From an uncultured Muribaculaceae bacterium (lineage in GTDB: Bacteria; Bacteroidota; Bacteroidia; Bacteroidales; Muribaculaceae), in NCBI GenBank assembly GCA_947632485.1, contig CANRPJ010000016.1, forward strand, positions 1 through 60,908: 60,908 bases of DNA. Reading direction: 5' to 3'. The notes under the pieces are model-generated. The model was not told the origin of the DNA and did not search any database. It saw nothing but the letters and a program-made list of their open reading frames with translations. Positions within the stretch are counted from its first letter, which is position 1, and every line of letters starts with the position of its first letter. A program made the position numbers and the translations under genes. This document shows positions 1 through 7,592 of this stretch, piece after piece.

Positions 1-88
1 GGAGACACTGAATAACTGACATACTGAAATGGAAATCCTCTATATAATAAGGTGTAATCCCAGAGTACAGATGTGGAGCGGGCGTTAA

Positions 89-171
89 GAACACGGAGTG
101 ATGGAATAGACGGAGCAGGTACAGCGACACTTGTGGCGCAACCTGCACAGGCGATCCGTCACTCGGTGTTC
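89..171. repeat. Imperfect long palindrome A
   Basis: A 13-nt arm at 89-101 pairs with 159-171 with one mismatch, and a 6-nt arm at 115-120 (GCAGGT) pairs perfectly with 141-146 (ACCTGC). The whole could fold as one long interrupted hairpin. It is more GC-rich than the sequence just downstream and has no convincing coding content. Its role is unknown. It may be the end of an upstream element whose body lies outside the window. Confidence 0.6.
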
Positions 172-188
172 AGCCCGTTCTTATACGT

Positions 189-247
189 GGACAATGCGGT
201 CTGCGGCAGTGCCGGACCCGCTCCAAACGCCGCAGACGGCATTGTCC
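189..247. repeat. Imperfect long palindrome B
   Basis: A 19-nt arm at 189-207 is the reverse complement of 229-247 with a single mismatch, separated by a 21-nt loop. It lies 18 bp after palindrome A, about 80 bp upstream of the toxin promoter. Open frames through both palindromes are short and look non-coding. There is no T-run after it, so it is not an obvious intrinsic terminator. Confidence 0.65.
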
Positions 248-305
248 CGGAAATAGCTTTCATGGTGAATTAGCACAGATATAACGAACAAATGCAACGG
301 TAAAG

Positions 306-336
306 TTGTATTATTTGAAAATAGTTCGTAACTTTG
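306..336 (+). promoter_or_regulatory. Promoter of the toxin-antitoxin operon
   Basis: A Bacteroidetes -7 box TAACTTTG at 329-336 is preceded after 20 bp by a TTG (-33 element) at 306-308. The toxin ATG begins at 341, only 4 nt after the box, so the transcript should start at or very near the start codon (leaderless or nearly so). Confidence 0.65.
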
Positions 337-340
337 CAAT

Positions 341-706
341 ATGATAACAAAGGAGCAAGTCGAGAAATTCTTAGAAGATTTTAGCCTGAAGGTTAAAATC
401 TTCGGCATCCGTTTTCGTGATGACAGGTCAAAAAATCAGAACAGTCTGCTGGAACTTGGAATAACCCCAAGCCAGCGTCTGGAAATCATCATGCAGCTGG
501 ATTGCTATGATTACTCCGAAGGCCCCATCGTGGATGTGCTGAACAGCCAAGGCGAAATGTGGGTATTCGGAAAGGATGTCAGGGGAAACGAGGTATATAT
601 CAAAATTACTCTCGGCAAACCTAATGCACACACTATCTGCATATCATTTCACAAAGCCGAATATCCGATGTCTTACCCTCTAAAAGATGACGCAAATGGA
701 AAGTAA
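341..706 (+). CDS. MqsR-like toxin (type II toxin-antitoxin)
   Basis: The 121-residue protein resembles the MqsR/RelE-fold mRNA interferase family. The supporting part is its second half: a short acidic segment, then a tryptophan-containing strand, then VYIKITLG and a final strand ICISFHKA, similar in order to the MqsR core. Toxins of this family cleave mRNA. The gene overlaps the next one (stop 704-706; the antitoxin begins at 687 or 696), as expected for a co-translated toxin-antitoxin pair. The start at 341 is supported by the -7 box immediately upstream. The family call is from motif layout only, and a different small toxin partner of a Panacea antitoxin is possible. Confidence 0.6.
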   Translation: MITKEQVEKFLEDFSLKVKIFGIRFRDDRSKNQNSLLELGITPSQRLEIIMQLDCYDYSEGPIVDVLNSQGEMWVFGKDVRGNEVYIKITLGKPNAHTICISFHKAEYPMSYPLKDDANGK

Positions 707-1649
707 TGTATTGTCAAACGGCGAGAAATTCTTTCAGGAAGAGAGAACCGCAACCTTCCGCAAGGAGGAGTTTACATATATACATACCGGTATTATTGAT
801 GAGGACGGTGAGATGTGGACCACAACAGAACTTGACGAGGCCAATCTGTTTCAGGTTTACAATCAGTACCGTGCCAAGCATGGAATACCATTCCCCGATG
901 AAATAGCAGGTCTGCGCAGACATTATGGTATTTCAGCCGCTAAGATGGCTCAGATACTTGGTTTCGGCATAAACCAGTATCGTATGTATGAGGACGGAGA
1001 GGTGCCGAGCATTTCAAATGCCCGCACGATAATCGCCGCAAGAGAAAAAGCGGTGTTCTTGTCCTTCATAGAGGCCTCCAGAGCCGATATGACCGAGCAG
1101 GAGTACAACCGTATCCGCAAGAAAGTCGATGATGCCGACGGTGATTTTGCAATGATACACCAACCGTCTGTTTATAGTGGCTATCGCTCGCTCTCGATGG
1201 AAAAGATCGCAGCGGTCGGACATTTGTTAATCTCTAAAATTGGCTCAACATTTGTCACAAAGATGAACAAACTTATGTTCTATGCCGATTTCATCCATTA
1301 TAAAAGACATGGCTATGGCATAACCGGTCTGTCATATCGAGCGTTGCAATATGGTCCGGTTCCCGAGTCATGGGGCACTGTGTATGGAACTATGTCCGGT
1401 ATCTCAATGGAGGAATTTGTCTATCCGAGCGGACAGAGCGGCATACAGCTTGAGATTAACGCCGAAGCGGACTATTCGGCCTTGGACGAAAAGGAAATAG
1501 CCACGGTTGAGACTGTCTGCAAATTGTTCGCTGACATGAGCGCCGGAGAAATCTCAGAGGCAAGCCATAAAGAAAAGGCTTGGATTGCGAACCATCAGAC
1601 ACGCGCAGAAATTTCCTATCAGGATGCCTTTGCGCTCCATTACAACTAA
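687..1649 (+). CDS. Panacea (DUF4065/SocA-like) antitoxin with HTH domain
   Basis: A 320-residue two-domain protein. Residues about 71-113 form an XRE/MqsA-type helix-turn-helix (ISAAKMAQILGFGINQYRMYE). Residues about 173-315 match the Panacea domain (DUF4065, also called SocA/GepA), with KMNKLMFYADF, GLSYRALQYGPVP and the C-terminal SHKEKAW motif. Panacea domains are known promiscuous antitoxin domains that neutralise unrelated toxins by direct binding. The preceding MqsR-like gene overlaps it, so this is very likely its antitoxin, and the HTH suggests autoregulation of the promoter at 306-336. An alternative ATG lies at 696. Canonical MqsR pairs instead with the zinc-binding MqsA. Confidence 0.8.
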   Translation: MTQMESNVLSNGEKFFQEERTATFRKEEFTYIHTGIIDEDGEMWTTTELDEANLFQVYNQYRAKHGIPFPDEIAGLRRHYGISAAKMAQILGFGINQYRMYEDGEVPSISNARTIIAAREKAVFLSFIEASRADMTEQEYNRIRKKVDDADGDFAMIHQPSVYSGYRSLSMEKIAAVGHLLISKIGSTFVTKMNKLMFYADFIHYKRHGYGITGLSYRALQYGPVPESWGTVYGTMSGISMEEFVYPSGQSGIQLEINAEADYSALDEKEIATVETVCKLFADMSAGEISEASHKEKAWIANHQTRAEISYQDAFALHYN

Positions 1650-1660
1650 ATGGATTGTGT

Positions 1661-2083
1661 ATGGCAAAGAAGAAACATAAGCCGCAACCTCCGACCGAGT
1701 ATGTCGAGGTTGAAGTCAATCACGGTATGTTTGATGATTACCTTCAGTATGGCCCGCAGTATGACACCGTCAACGACTGCCCCATATTTGAGGGTGAGAC
1801 GGAATTTGTCGCCCGGCAAAGCTTCAAGAAACAGCCGAAAGATGTCAAAGAGTTGCTGAAAGATATAATGGTCAACTTCGTTACGGATTATTGGCAGACC
1901 TGTCGGCAGATACCGGTTGACGGAGATTTGAAACAGCTACGCAAGAACGCACTTGACGCTCTTCTTCACGACTTCAGAATCTACCTCAAAGATGATAAGG
2001 AGGTGACGCAATTCCTTAACGGATGTGTCTCCACGACAATAAACCGTCAGTTAAAGGCGGAAAAGGCATCCAATAACGTTTAG
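1661..2083 (+). CDS. Hypothetical protein, 140 aa, third gene of the toxin-antitoxin operon
   Basis: Not recognised. The ATG at 1661, 11 bp after the antitoxin stop, starts a natural lysine-rich N-terminus (MAKKKHKPQ). Upstream in-frame starts run back inside the antitoxin gene and were not used. The protein is soluble and charged, has no signal peptide or membrane segment, and has a mostly helical look in its C-terminal two thirds. Its close spacing and orientation suggest co-transcription with the toxin-antitoxin pair, but it may be unrelated to their function. Confidence 0.6.
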   Translation: MAKKKHKPQPPTEYVEVEVNHGMFDDYLQYGPQYDTVNDCPIFEGETEFVARQSFKKQPKDVKELLKDIMVNFVTDYWQTCRQIPVDGDLKQLRKNALDALLHDFRIYLKDDKEVTQFLNGCVSTTINRQLKAEKASNNV

Positions 2084-2087
2084 GTTG

Positions 2088-2146
2088 TCCATAATCGCAG
2101 TTTTTTGTAGAAAACGCGATTATAATCGCAAAAATTTGTACCTTTG
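2088..2146 (+). promoter_or_regulatory. Fic gene promoter with palindromic operator
   Basis: A -7 box TACCTTTG lies at 2139-2146. Just upstream, 2116-2129 is a perfect 14-bp palindrome (GCGATTATAATCGC). Around 2090-2120 an AATCGCAGTTTT/AAAACGCGATT inverted repeat overlaps it. A related direct-repeat unit (TAATCGYRRTTTTTTGTA) occurs near 2091-2109 and again at 2155-2172. The repeats cover the promoter, which suggests binding by the HTH domain of the downstream Fic protein. Confidence 0.5.
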
Positions 2147-2171
2147 AGGTCTCTTAATCGTGATTTTTTGT

Positions 2172-3659
2172 ATGGCAGTTAAAGTTGACACCCAAAAAGA
2201 GATTATATTCGGTTCGTCTGATCCGAATATTTCCCGTGTGCTCAGCAAGAAGGAAAAGAATGGTGAGCTGCGTAAGGTCGCGCCACGAATCTATACAACC
2301 AATCTAATAGACAGTCTGGAGAATATCGTGCGCCGTAACCTTATGGATATTCTGGTGTATCGTTATCCGGATGCTCTCATAAGCCATCGCAGCGCGAAGG
2401 AGATGCGCCCGACAGCGACGGGAGATTTCTTCCTCACCAATTCCACAACAAGGCGAGTGACCGACTTGCCGGGTATCACGCTTAACTTTGTCAAAGGTCC
2501 GAAATCGACTTCACGCGATATTCCGTTTATGGGTATGCACATATCCGGCGAATACCGCTATATGCTGGAGAATATGCAGGTGTCGAGAAAGTTCGGTGAC
2601 GAGTCGCGTGTTTTGCCTGCGAGTGTTATTGAAAACAAGCTTGAACAGATACTTCTGACAGGTGGTGAGGACCGCCTGAATGAGTATCGTGATGAATTGA
2701 GATCTGTCGCCGAGGAATTGGGTATGCAGAACGAATTTTCCAAGATAAATAATGTCATCTCGGCATTGCTTTCGACACACGATGCGAAAGTGCTGTCAAC
2801 CGACTCGGCGAAGGCTCTTGCCGCCGGCAATCCTTTCGACAAAACAAGAGTGGAGCTGTTTGAAGTCCTGTTTGACGCAATTAAAGACCGTTATTTCGTT
2901 ATCCGCAACAACCGCAACACCGATGAAGAATCGTTCCGTCTATTTTCTTTCTTCGAGAGTTATTTCTCAAACTATATCGAGGGGACGGAGTTTGAGGTGG
3001 ACGAAGCCAAGGCGATTGTTGACTCCGGTATCCCTATGCCGCGACGCGATGAGGACTCGCATGACATTCTTGGTACATTCAAGGTATTGTCAAACCGTGC
3101 CGAGATGATGAAAACACCGAAATCGCCCAAAGAGATGTTTGCAATTCTCAGTCACCGCCACAGCATACTGCTTGAAGGACGACCGCATATGAATCCCGGC
3201 ATTTTCAAAATAAAAAACAATCGCGCCGGAATGACAGAGTTCGTGGATTATCAGCTTGTAAAAGGTACTTTGTCACAAGGCTTCAAATATTATGCGGCAT
3301 TGACCGACCCGTTTGCACGTGCAATCTTTATGATGTTCATGATAAGCGAAGTGCATCCGTTCAACGACGGAAACGGTCGTATCGCCCGTGTGATGATGAA
3401 TGCCGAACTCGTACGTGCTGACCAGTCAAGGATAATCGTGCCGACGGTTTTCCGCGAGGATTATATTCTGGCATTGCGCAAACTTACCCGTCACAAAGAC
3501 CCGATGGCATATATCAACGTAATGACCAAGCTCCATAAGTTCAGCGACAACCTCTATGGCACAGACTTCACAGAATTGAAAAACTACCTTGCTGCCTGCA
3601 ACGCTTACGAAGAACCCTCACAAGCAAAACTACAAATTATAGAGAGGGAGATTCTATAA
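2172..3659 (+). CDS. Fic family protein with N-terminal AbiEi-like domain
   Basis: A 495-residue Fic protein, probably an AMP-transferase. The catalytic motif HPFNDGNGRIAR is complete (His about residue 395). An inhibitory (S/T)xxxE(G/N) motif, SNYIEG, lies at about residues 266-271, upstream of the Fic core, so activity should be self-inhibited (class II-like). The N-terminal 90 residues look like the AbiEi/type IV antitoxin wHTH (SRVLSKKEKNGELRKVAPRIY, then the SHRSA region). The ATG at 2172 was preferred over a GTG at 2160, which lies in a promoter repeat. The wHTH and the operator at 2088-2146 suggest autoregulation. No separate partner gene is needed. Confidence 0.8.
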   Translation: MAVKVDTQKEIIFGSSDPNISRVLSKKEKNGELRKVAPRIYTTNLIDSLENIVRRNLMDILVYRYPDALISHRSAKEMRPTATGDFFLTNSTTRRVTDLPGITLNFVKGPKSTSRDIPFMGMHISGEYRYMLENMQVSRKFGDESRVLPASVIENKLEQILLTGGEDRLNEYRDELRSVAEELGMQNEFSKINNVISALLSTHDAKVLSTDSAKALAAGNPFDKTRVELFEVLFDAIKDRYFVIRNNRNTDEESFRLFSFFESYFSNYIEGTEFEVDEAKAIVDSGIPMPRRDEDSHDILGTFKVLSNRAEMMKTPKSPKEMFAILSHRHSILLEGRPHMNPGIFKIKNNRAGMTEFVDYQLVKGTLSQGFKYYAALTDPFARAIFMMFMISEVHPFNDGNGRIARVMMNAELVRADQSRIIVPTVFREDYILALRKLTRHKDPMAYINVMTKLHKFSDNLYGTDFTELKNYLAACNAYEEPSQAKLQIIEREIL

Positions 3660-3785
3660 AATCAAATCGCCCATGCAATTCCAAAGAATGATATACTTGT
3701 AAATGCAGGACCCAACACCGGACACTTGCCGGAAAAGGCAGAAATCACAAGAAATGATAAAAATTTCAAATATAAACGCCTACTG

Positions 3786-3817
3786 TTTGGCGGTTTAGGG
3801 AAATATTCGTAACTTTG
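3786..3817 (+). promoter_or_regulatory. Strong consensus promoter of candidate small RNA
   Basis: TTTG at 3786-3789 and TAACTTTG at 3810-3817 are separated by exactly 20 bp, a full match to the Bacteroidetes housekeeping promoter. No open frame begins nearby. The predicted transcript start is at about 3824. Confidence 0.7.
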
Positions 3818-3823
3818 TACAGT

Positions 3824-3993
3824 TGGATATGGAAATCCACGGAAGAACATTGATTTTGAGACGTGATATCTACGTGAGTAGTAAAAATAGATTAAGCGTA
3901 AGTCTCTGATAATCATTGTTAAGGCGTTAAGAAATACCGATTCCAGGCGGATCACCTGAAGAAGGCCGTTAGTTTGAACTGACGGTCTTTTTT
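3824..3993 (+). ncRNA. Candidate small RNA, about 170 nt
   Basis: The segment is bounded by the consensus promoter at 3786-3817 and an intrinsic terminator at 3966-3993 (9-bp stem CCGTTAGTT/AACTGACGG with one G-T pair, then a T-run). It has no credible open frame. Several small hairpins are visible: TGGAT/ATCCA, ACGT/ACGT and GATTA/TAATC. I do not recognise the family. It could instead be an attenuated leader of the Fic gene at 4070, but the terminator followed by a weak gene start argues for an independent RNA. Confidence 0.5.
3966..3993 (+). terminator. Intrinsic terminator of candidate small RNA
   Basis: Stem 3966-3974 pairs with 3977-3985, with a tight loop, followed by TCTTTTTT. Confidence 0.7.
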
Positions 3994-4069
3994 GCTTAAG
4001 GGAGGTAGCGAAACCTCATTCTTAAGTGTCGGAGTTATTGTTTTTTTAAGTACGCAGAATTTCCGATCG

Positions 4070-4612
4070 ATGAGGTCTCTTGACGTGTGGAGCCTGGAAA
4101 ACGCTAAACAATTGTTTGAATCGGGCGCAATAGATAATATTCCGATAGGCACGACTGAAGGCCTGCGGAAGATTCATCTTGCTCTGTTTGATGGACTTTA
4201 TGATTTTGCCGGCGAAATACGCGAGAAGAATATCAGCAAGGGCGGGTTCCGGTTTGCCAACTCGCTGTATCTAAAGGAAGCATTAAATGCGATCGAGAAG
4301 ATGCCGGATTCAACGTATGAAGAGATCATAGCCAAATATGTGGAGATGAATGTGGCTCACCCGTTTCTTGAGGGCAACGGTCGTGCTACCCGTATATGGC
4401 TCGATATGCTGCTTAAGGACAGGCTGAACAGGGTAGTATATTGGCAGAGAGTGGATAAGGATCAGTATCTTCAGGCAATGGAGCGCAGCCCGATCAATGA
4501 TCTTGAACTTCGCTATCTGCTCGAACCGGCGCTTACCGACCGAGTAGACGACCGCGAAATCATCTTCAAGGGCATCGAGCAATCCTACTATTACGAGGGC
4601 TACGAAAAGTAG
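4070..4612 (+). CDS. Fic/DOC family protein (copy 1)
   Basis: A 180-residue small Fic protein with [19 protein letters not shown], then [14 protein letters not shown] (catalytic His plus the anion-binding loop), ending in [17 protein letters not shown]. The family is usually about 200 residues, so the N-terminus may be slightly short. The ATG at 4070 was chosen because the longer frame starts with a TTG inside the small RNA terminator. No (S/T)xxxE(G/N) inhibitory motif is visible in it. The last 465 bp of the gene, plus 38 bp after it, are repeated at 9920-10422. No clear promoter or partner antitoxin is adjacent. Confidence 0.65.
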   Translation: MRSLDVWSLENAKQLFESGAIDNIPIGTTEGLRKIHLALFDGLYDFAGEIREKNISKGGFRFANSLYLKEALNAIEKMPDSTYEEIIAKYVEMNVAHPFLEGNGRATRIWLDMLLKDRLNRVVYWQRVDKDQYLQAMERSPINDLELRYLLEPALTDRVDDREIIFKGIEQSYYYEGYEK

Positions 4613-4650
4613 GCTGACTGAGTTTTTCTTGATCCGGCAGGAAGCGGTTG
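4148..4650 (+). repeat. 503-bp direct repeat, left copy (Fic 3' end)
   Basis: Nearly identical to 9920-10422 with a constant offset of 5772 bp. Homology begins at GGCACGACTG within the gene and runs past the stop codon to GCGGTTG. The few differences include two that change GGFRF to CGFWF in the right copy. Confidence 0.9.
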
Positions 4651-4734
4651 CCTCTTTCTTATACAGGACTGCAGGGGGTGATTGGTTTACTGAATTTCGT
4701 CATTATCATGCTCTTTTTCGTGATAGATGATGAT

Positions 4735-4767
4735 TTTGCTGTGTATCAGTTTTAATAAGTATATTTG
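4735..4767 (+). promoter_or_regulatory. Promoter of the histidine kinase/regulator operon
   Basis: TTTG at 4735-4738 and TATATTTG at 4760-4767 with 21-bp spacing. The kinase ATG at 4773 is 5 nt after the box, which implies a leaderless or near-leaderless mRNA. Confidence 0.65.
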
Positions 4768-4772
4768 TAGCT

Positions 4773-5795
4773 ATGAAAATATCTGATTCACACATTGGTA
4801 AGCATTGTCTGGCAATAAGCCTGTTATGTACCTTCTTCATCACTTATCCCAATGTGATGTGGATTCCATGGAATATATCTGATCTTAGCGGCAGCGAGGA
4901 ATTGCAATTCTGGTCAACTTTCATATTTCGTTGCTTCTTCTTTTTTGTAACCTTATTCTGTCAGATCAAGCTAAATCTTAATTATATATCTGGCAGTAGC
5001 TTTTTAATTAGATTTGGGAAGAATTTCTTATTTACGCTTGTAGCAGGTGCTGTGTTTCTTATAATCTCTTCTCTGGTTCCGATACTTGGAATACAGTCGG
5101 GCACAGTGGGTAAACATATGACCTTTCAGTTCTTAGTAGTATGCCTGTTGTGTACATTCTTAGGATATATTGCTGAAATGAGCTTTACGCGGCATAAAAA
5201 AGAACAGGAAATTGAGCAACTTAGGATTGAAAATCTTGAAAGTCGATGCAGCGCCTTGACGAAACAGATAAATCCTCATTTCTTCTTCAACTCGCTGAAT
5301 GGTATTTCTTCATTAGTTCAGCAAGGTAACGAAGAGATAACCTTGGAATATATCGTGCGACTGTCTGACATCTTTCGCTATACATTGCAAAGCGACCGAT
5401 ATCAGCTTGTAAGACTTAAGGAGGAGATCAGATTTATGAAATCTTTTGCTTACGTGATGGAAGTGCGGTTCAAAGGGAAGTTGAATTATAAGATTGAACT
5501 GCCAGAAGAACAACAGGATATGAAATTACCGGTGCTATCGCTTTTGCCGTTGCTCGAAAATGTTATTGTTCACAACCGTATTGACTCAAATCACCGTATG
5601 ACAATTTCAGTTAAGTTGAGAGATAATATGCTGAGCGTTGAAAACAGTATATTTCCGAAATTTACACTGCCTGAAAGCAACGGTACGGGACTTGATAACC
5701 TTAACAAGCGGTTTCAGCTGATGACAGGTAAGGAGATAAAAGTAGAGGACGATGGCAAGAGATTCAGAGTATTTTTACCTTTAATCAAAGAGTGA
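4773..5795 (+). CDS. LytS/YehU-family sensor histidine kinase
   Basis: 340 residues. The N-terminal about 135 residues have four hydrophobic segments, likely membrane spanning, followed by a short coiled coil (KKEQEIEQLRIENLESRC). The His_kinase box QINPHFFFNSLNGISSLV carries the phospho-acceptor histidine. The ATPase end has the N-box LLPLLENVIVHN and a GTGLDNLNKRF glycine motif. It should autophosphorylate and pass phosphate to the LytTR regulator just downstream, whose start overlaps or abuts this stop. The stimulus is unknown, since there is no extracellular sensor domain. Confidence 0.85.
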   Translation: MKISDSHIGKHCLAISLLCTFFITYPNVMWIPWNISDLSGSEELQFWSTFIFRCFFFFVTLFCQIKLNLNYISGSSFLIRFGKNFLFTLVAGAVFLIISSLVPILGIQSGTVGKHMTFQFLVVCLLCTFLGYIAEMSFTRHKKEQEIEQLRIENLESRCSALTKQINPHFFFNSLNGISSLVQQGNEEITLEYIVRLSDIFRYTLQSDRYQLVRLKEEIRFMKSFAYVMEVRFKGKLNYKIELPEEQQDMKLPVLSLLPLLENVIVHNRIDSNHRMTISVKLRDNMLSVENSIFPKFTLPESNGTGLDNLNKRFQLMTGKEIKVEDDGKRFRVFLPLIKE

Positions 5796-5797
5796 CT

Positions 5798-6547
5798 ATG
5801 AGAGTGATTATTGTTGAAGACGAGACCATTGCCGCAGATAATCTGGCGTATTTACTGCGAAAGATTGATAGCTCGATTGAAATTGTAGGGTATGCTGAAA
5901 GTGTAGAGCAGACTGTGGCTCTACTTGAAACTAAGCCTTTGATTGACTTGATATTTATGGATATTCATCTGTCAGACGGTTCGGCATTTACTATTTTCGA
6001 CCGCCTTAATGTTGATATTCCGATAGTATTTACTACCGCCTACGATCAATACGCTTTAGATGCTTTCAAGGTCAACAGCATTGATTACCTCTTGAAGCCT
6101 ATAAAAACAGATGATCTTAAACGAGCAATCGGAAAATATAGGCAGCGAACACCGGCTGAAATAATGACTTACGTAGCTTCAATGTCTGCGTTGAGAGAAA
6201 ACAGGCATTATCCCGGACGTATCATCATTCCACTACGTGATAAATTCGTTCCTATATCTGTGTCTGAAATCTGCTATATTTATTCAACCAATAGGCAGAC
6301 CGAAATTGTATTGAAGGACTCACAGAAATATTCTGTCAATAAATCATTGGAGCAACTGCAATCAACACTTGACCCTGAAAAATTCCGTCGGGCCAATAAG
6401 CAATTCATCATATCGAAAGATGCAATCAAAGAACTGGTCGCATGGTTTGACAGCCGACTTCTCATAAAAATGGGCGTCGAAACTCCCGAAGATTTATTTG
6501 TAAGTAAAAACAGTGCTTCAGAATTCAAGAAATGGCTCACACATTAG
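5798..6547 (+). CDS. LytTR family response regulator
   Basis: An N-terminal receiver domain (acidic pair in VEDE, phospho-acceptor Asp in LIFMDIHLSDG, conserved Thr in FTTAY and Lys in LLKPI) is followed by a C-terminal LytTR DNA-binding domain (about residues 145-248, with FVPISVSEICYIYSTNRQTEI and FRRANKQFIIS). It is the partner of the upstream LytS-type kinase. A GTG at 5792 overlapping the kinase stop (GTGA) is an alternative start giving two more residues. Targets are unknown. Confidence 0.85.
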   Translation: MRVIIVEDETIAADNLAYLLRKIDSSIEIVGYAESVEQTVALLETKPLIDLIFMDIHLSDGSAFTIFDRLNVDIPIVFTTAYDQYALDAFKVNSIDYLLKPIKTDDLKRAIGKYRQRTPAEIMTYVASMSALRENRHYPGRIIIPLRDKFVPISVSEICYIYSTNRQTEIVLKDSQKYSVNKSLEQLQSTLDPEKFRRANKQFIISKDAIKELVAWFDSRLLIKMGVETPEDLFVSKNSASEFKKWLTH

Positions 6548-6559
6548 ATAACTTAAAAA

Positions 6560-6610
6560 CGACTCATAAAAACAGGAACCTACTCTATTGGTTACCATTT
6601 TTATGAGTCG
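6560..6610. terminator. Bidirectional hairpin between convergent genes
   Basis: A perfect 13-bp inverted repeat (6560-6572 with 6598-6610, CGACTCATAAAAA/TTTTTATGAGTCG) with an inner AACC/GGTT stem lies between the regulator gene and the convergent oxidoreductase. Its A and T ends give a U-run in either direction. Confidence 0.65.
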
Positions 6611-6641
6611 AAACTTAATCGGGTAGATATTATTCCATGAC

Positions 6642-7313
6642 TTAATAACCGATTGTGAAACGTTCCTGATGGTGTGCGGGCTCAGCGAGTTCATCGACCA
6701 TTGCCTTTGCGTAGTCTTCCACAGAGATGAAACTGTTACCGTCCTTATCGAAGATCATATCATCTTTTCCGAGGCGGTATACACCGGTACGCTTACCCGG
6801 GCCCTTTGCTCCCATGTCGCCGAGATTTCCCGCGGGCGAGAAGAAGATCCAGTCAATATCTTTTTCGGGAACAAGGGTATTAAGATAAAATTCACCAAGT
6901 GACTTCACGCCCGGAATCCATTCTGCCGGAAGCGTCTCGGTATCAATAAGTCGTACACCGGGTTTTACAAACAGTGTGCCGGCACCGCCTACGATAAGCA
7001 GACGCTTTACACCTGCTTTCTTTGCCGCACGAAGAATCTTAGGATAGTTTTCGAGTGTTTCTTCGTATATGTTTGGATTTGCCCACCCGGGATTGTACGC
7101 ACTGATTACGTCGTCAAAGCCTTTGAGATCATCTTCAAGCGACTTTTCATCTGCCACATCGATTTTCTTGACAGTGAGTGAGGGATTTTCAACTTTCAGC
7201 TTAGAGGGATTGTTTACCAGTGCCTCTACTTTGTACCCACGGTTGAGAAGTTCGTTCAGTATAGCCGAACCTACAAAGCCGCTCGCTCCTATCAATGCTA
7301 CTTTTTTGTCCAT
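6642..7313 (-). CDS. NAD(P)-dependent oxidoreductase, atypical SDR (NmrA/YwnB-like)
   Basis: 223 residues. The N-terminal Rossmann motif GASGFVGSAI is followed by LLNRGYKVEALVNNPSK. The glycine motif and later FFSPAG and SVEDYAKAMVDEL segments are typical of NAD(P)H-binding proteins related to NmrA and flavin reductase-like SDRs. There is no classic YxxxK. It probably reduces or senses a small molecule using NAD(P)H. It is divergent from an HxlR regulator gene 280 bp away, a common pairing in which the regulator controls the oxidoreductase in response to oxidants or electrophiles. Confidence 0.75.
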   Translation of the reverse strand: MDKKVALIGASGFVGSAILNELLNRGYKVEALVNNPSKLKVENPSLTVKKIDVADEKSLEDDLKGFDDVISAYNPGWANPNIYEETLENYPKILRAAKKAGVKRLLIVGGAGTLFVKPGVRLIDTETLPAEWIPGVKSLGEFYLNTLVPEKDIDWIFFSPAGNLGDMGAKGPGKRTGVYRLGKDDMIFDKDGNSFISVEDYAKAMVDELAEPAHHQERFTIGY

Positions 7314-7483
7314 AATTATATTAGTTTTATGATTATAATTCTTAGATTTTTTACTTTACAAACCCTCTCACGATAGGTATAGTTTAGCCCTAAAAGTCAG
7401 TGTAAAAGACTTCCATAACTATCATTGAGGTTACTATTATTGAATATCAAAGTCATTATTCCTAATCTTAAGAATTTATTAAC

Positions 7484-7514
7484 TTAGTTTAACTGATTAA
7501 TGGGAATAAACTAA
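7484..7514. promoter_or_regulatory. Candidate HxlR operator (inverted repeat)
   Basis: Perfect 8-bp arms TTAGTTTA (7484-7491) and TAAACTAA (7507-7514) with a 15-bp spacer in the divergent intergenic region between the oxidoreductase and the HxlR gene. Position and size fit a dimeric winged-helix regulator; the assignment is inference. Confidence 0.4.
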
Positions 7515-7580
7515 CTATCATAAAGATAATATTGCTGAGTCACAACGTAGTTGAGGCTTGCCGTTGAAGGATAAATGTGT

Positions 7581-7588
7581 TAATTTTG
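7581..7588 (+). promoter_or_regulatory. -7 box of the HxlR gene
   Basis: TAATTTTG at 7581-7588 with the start codon at 7593 suggests a leaderless transcript. A clear -33 element is not obvious. Confidence 0.5.
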
Positions 7589-7592
7589 TGAT

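Noticed and set aside
73..273. Short plus-strand open frame over the palindromes
   Set aside because: It reads through two inverted repeats, has no family similarity and no promoter; the minus-strand frame at 181-408 is equally chance.
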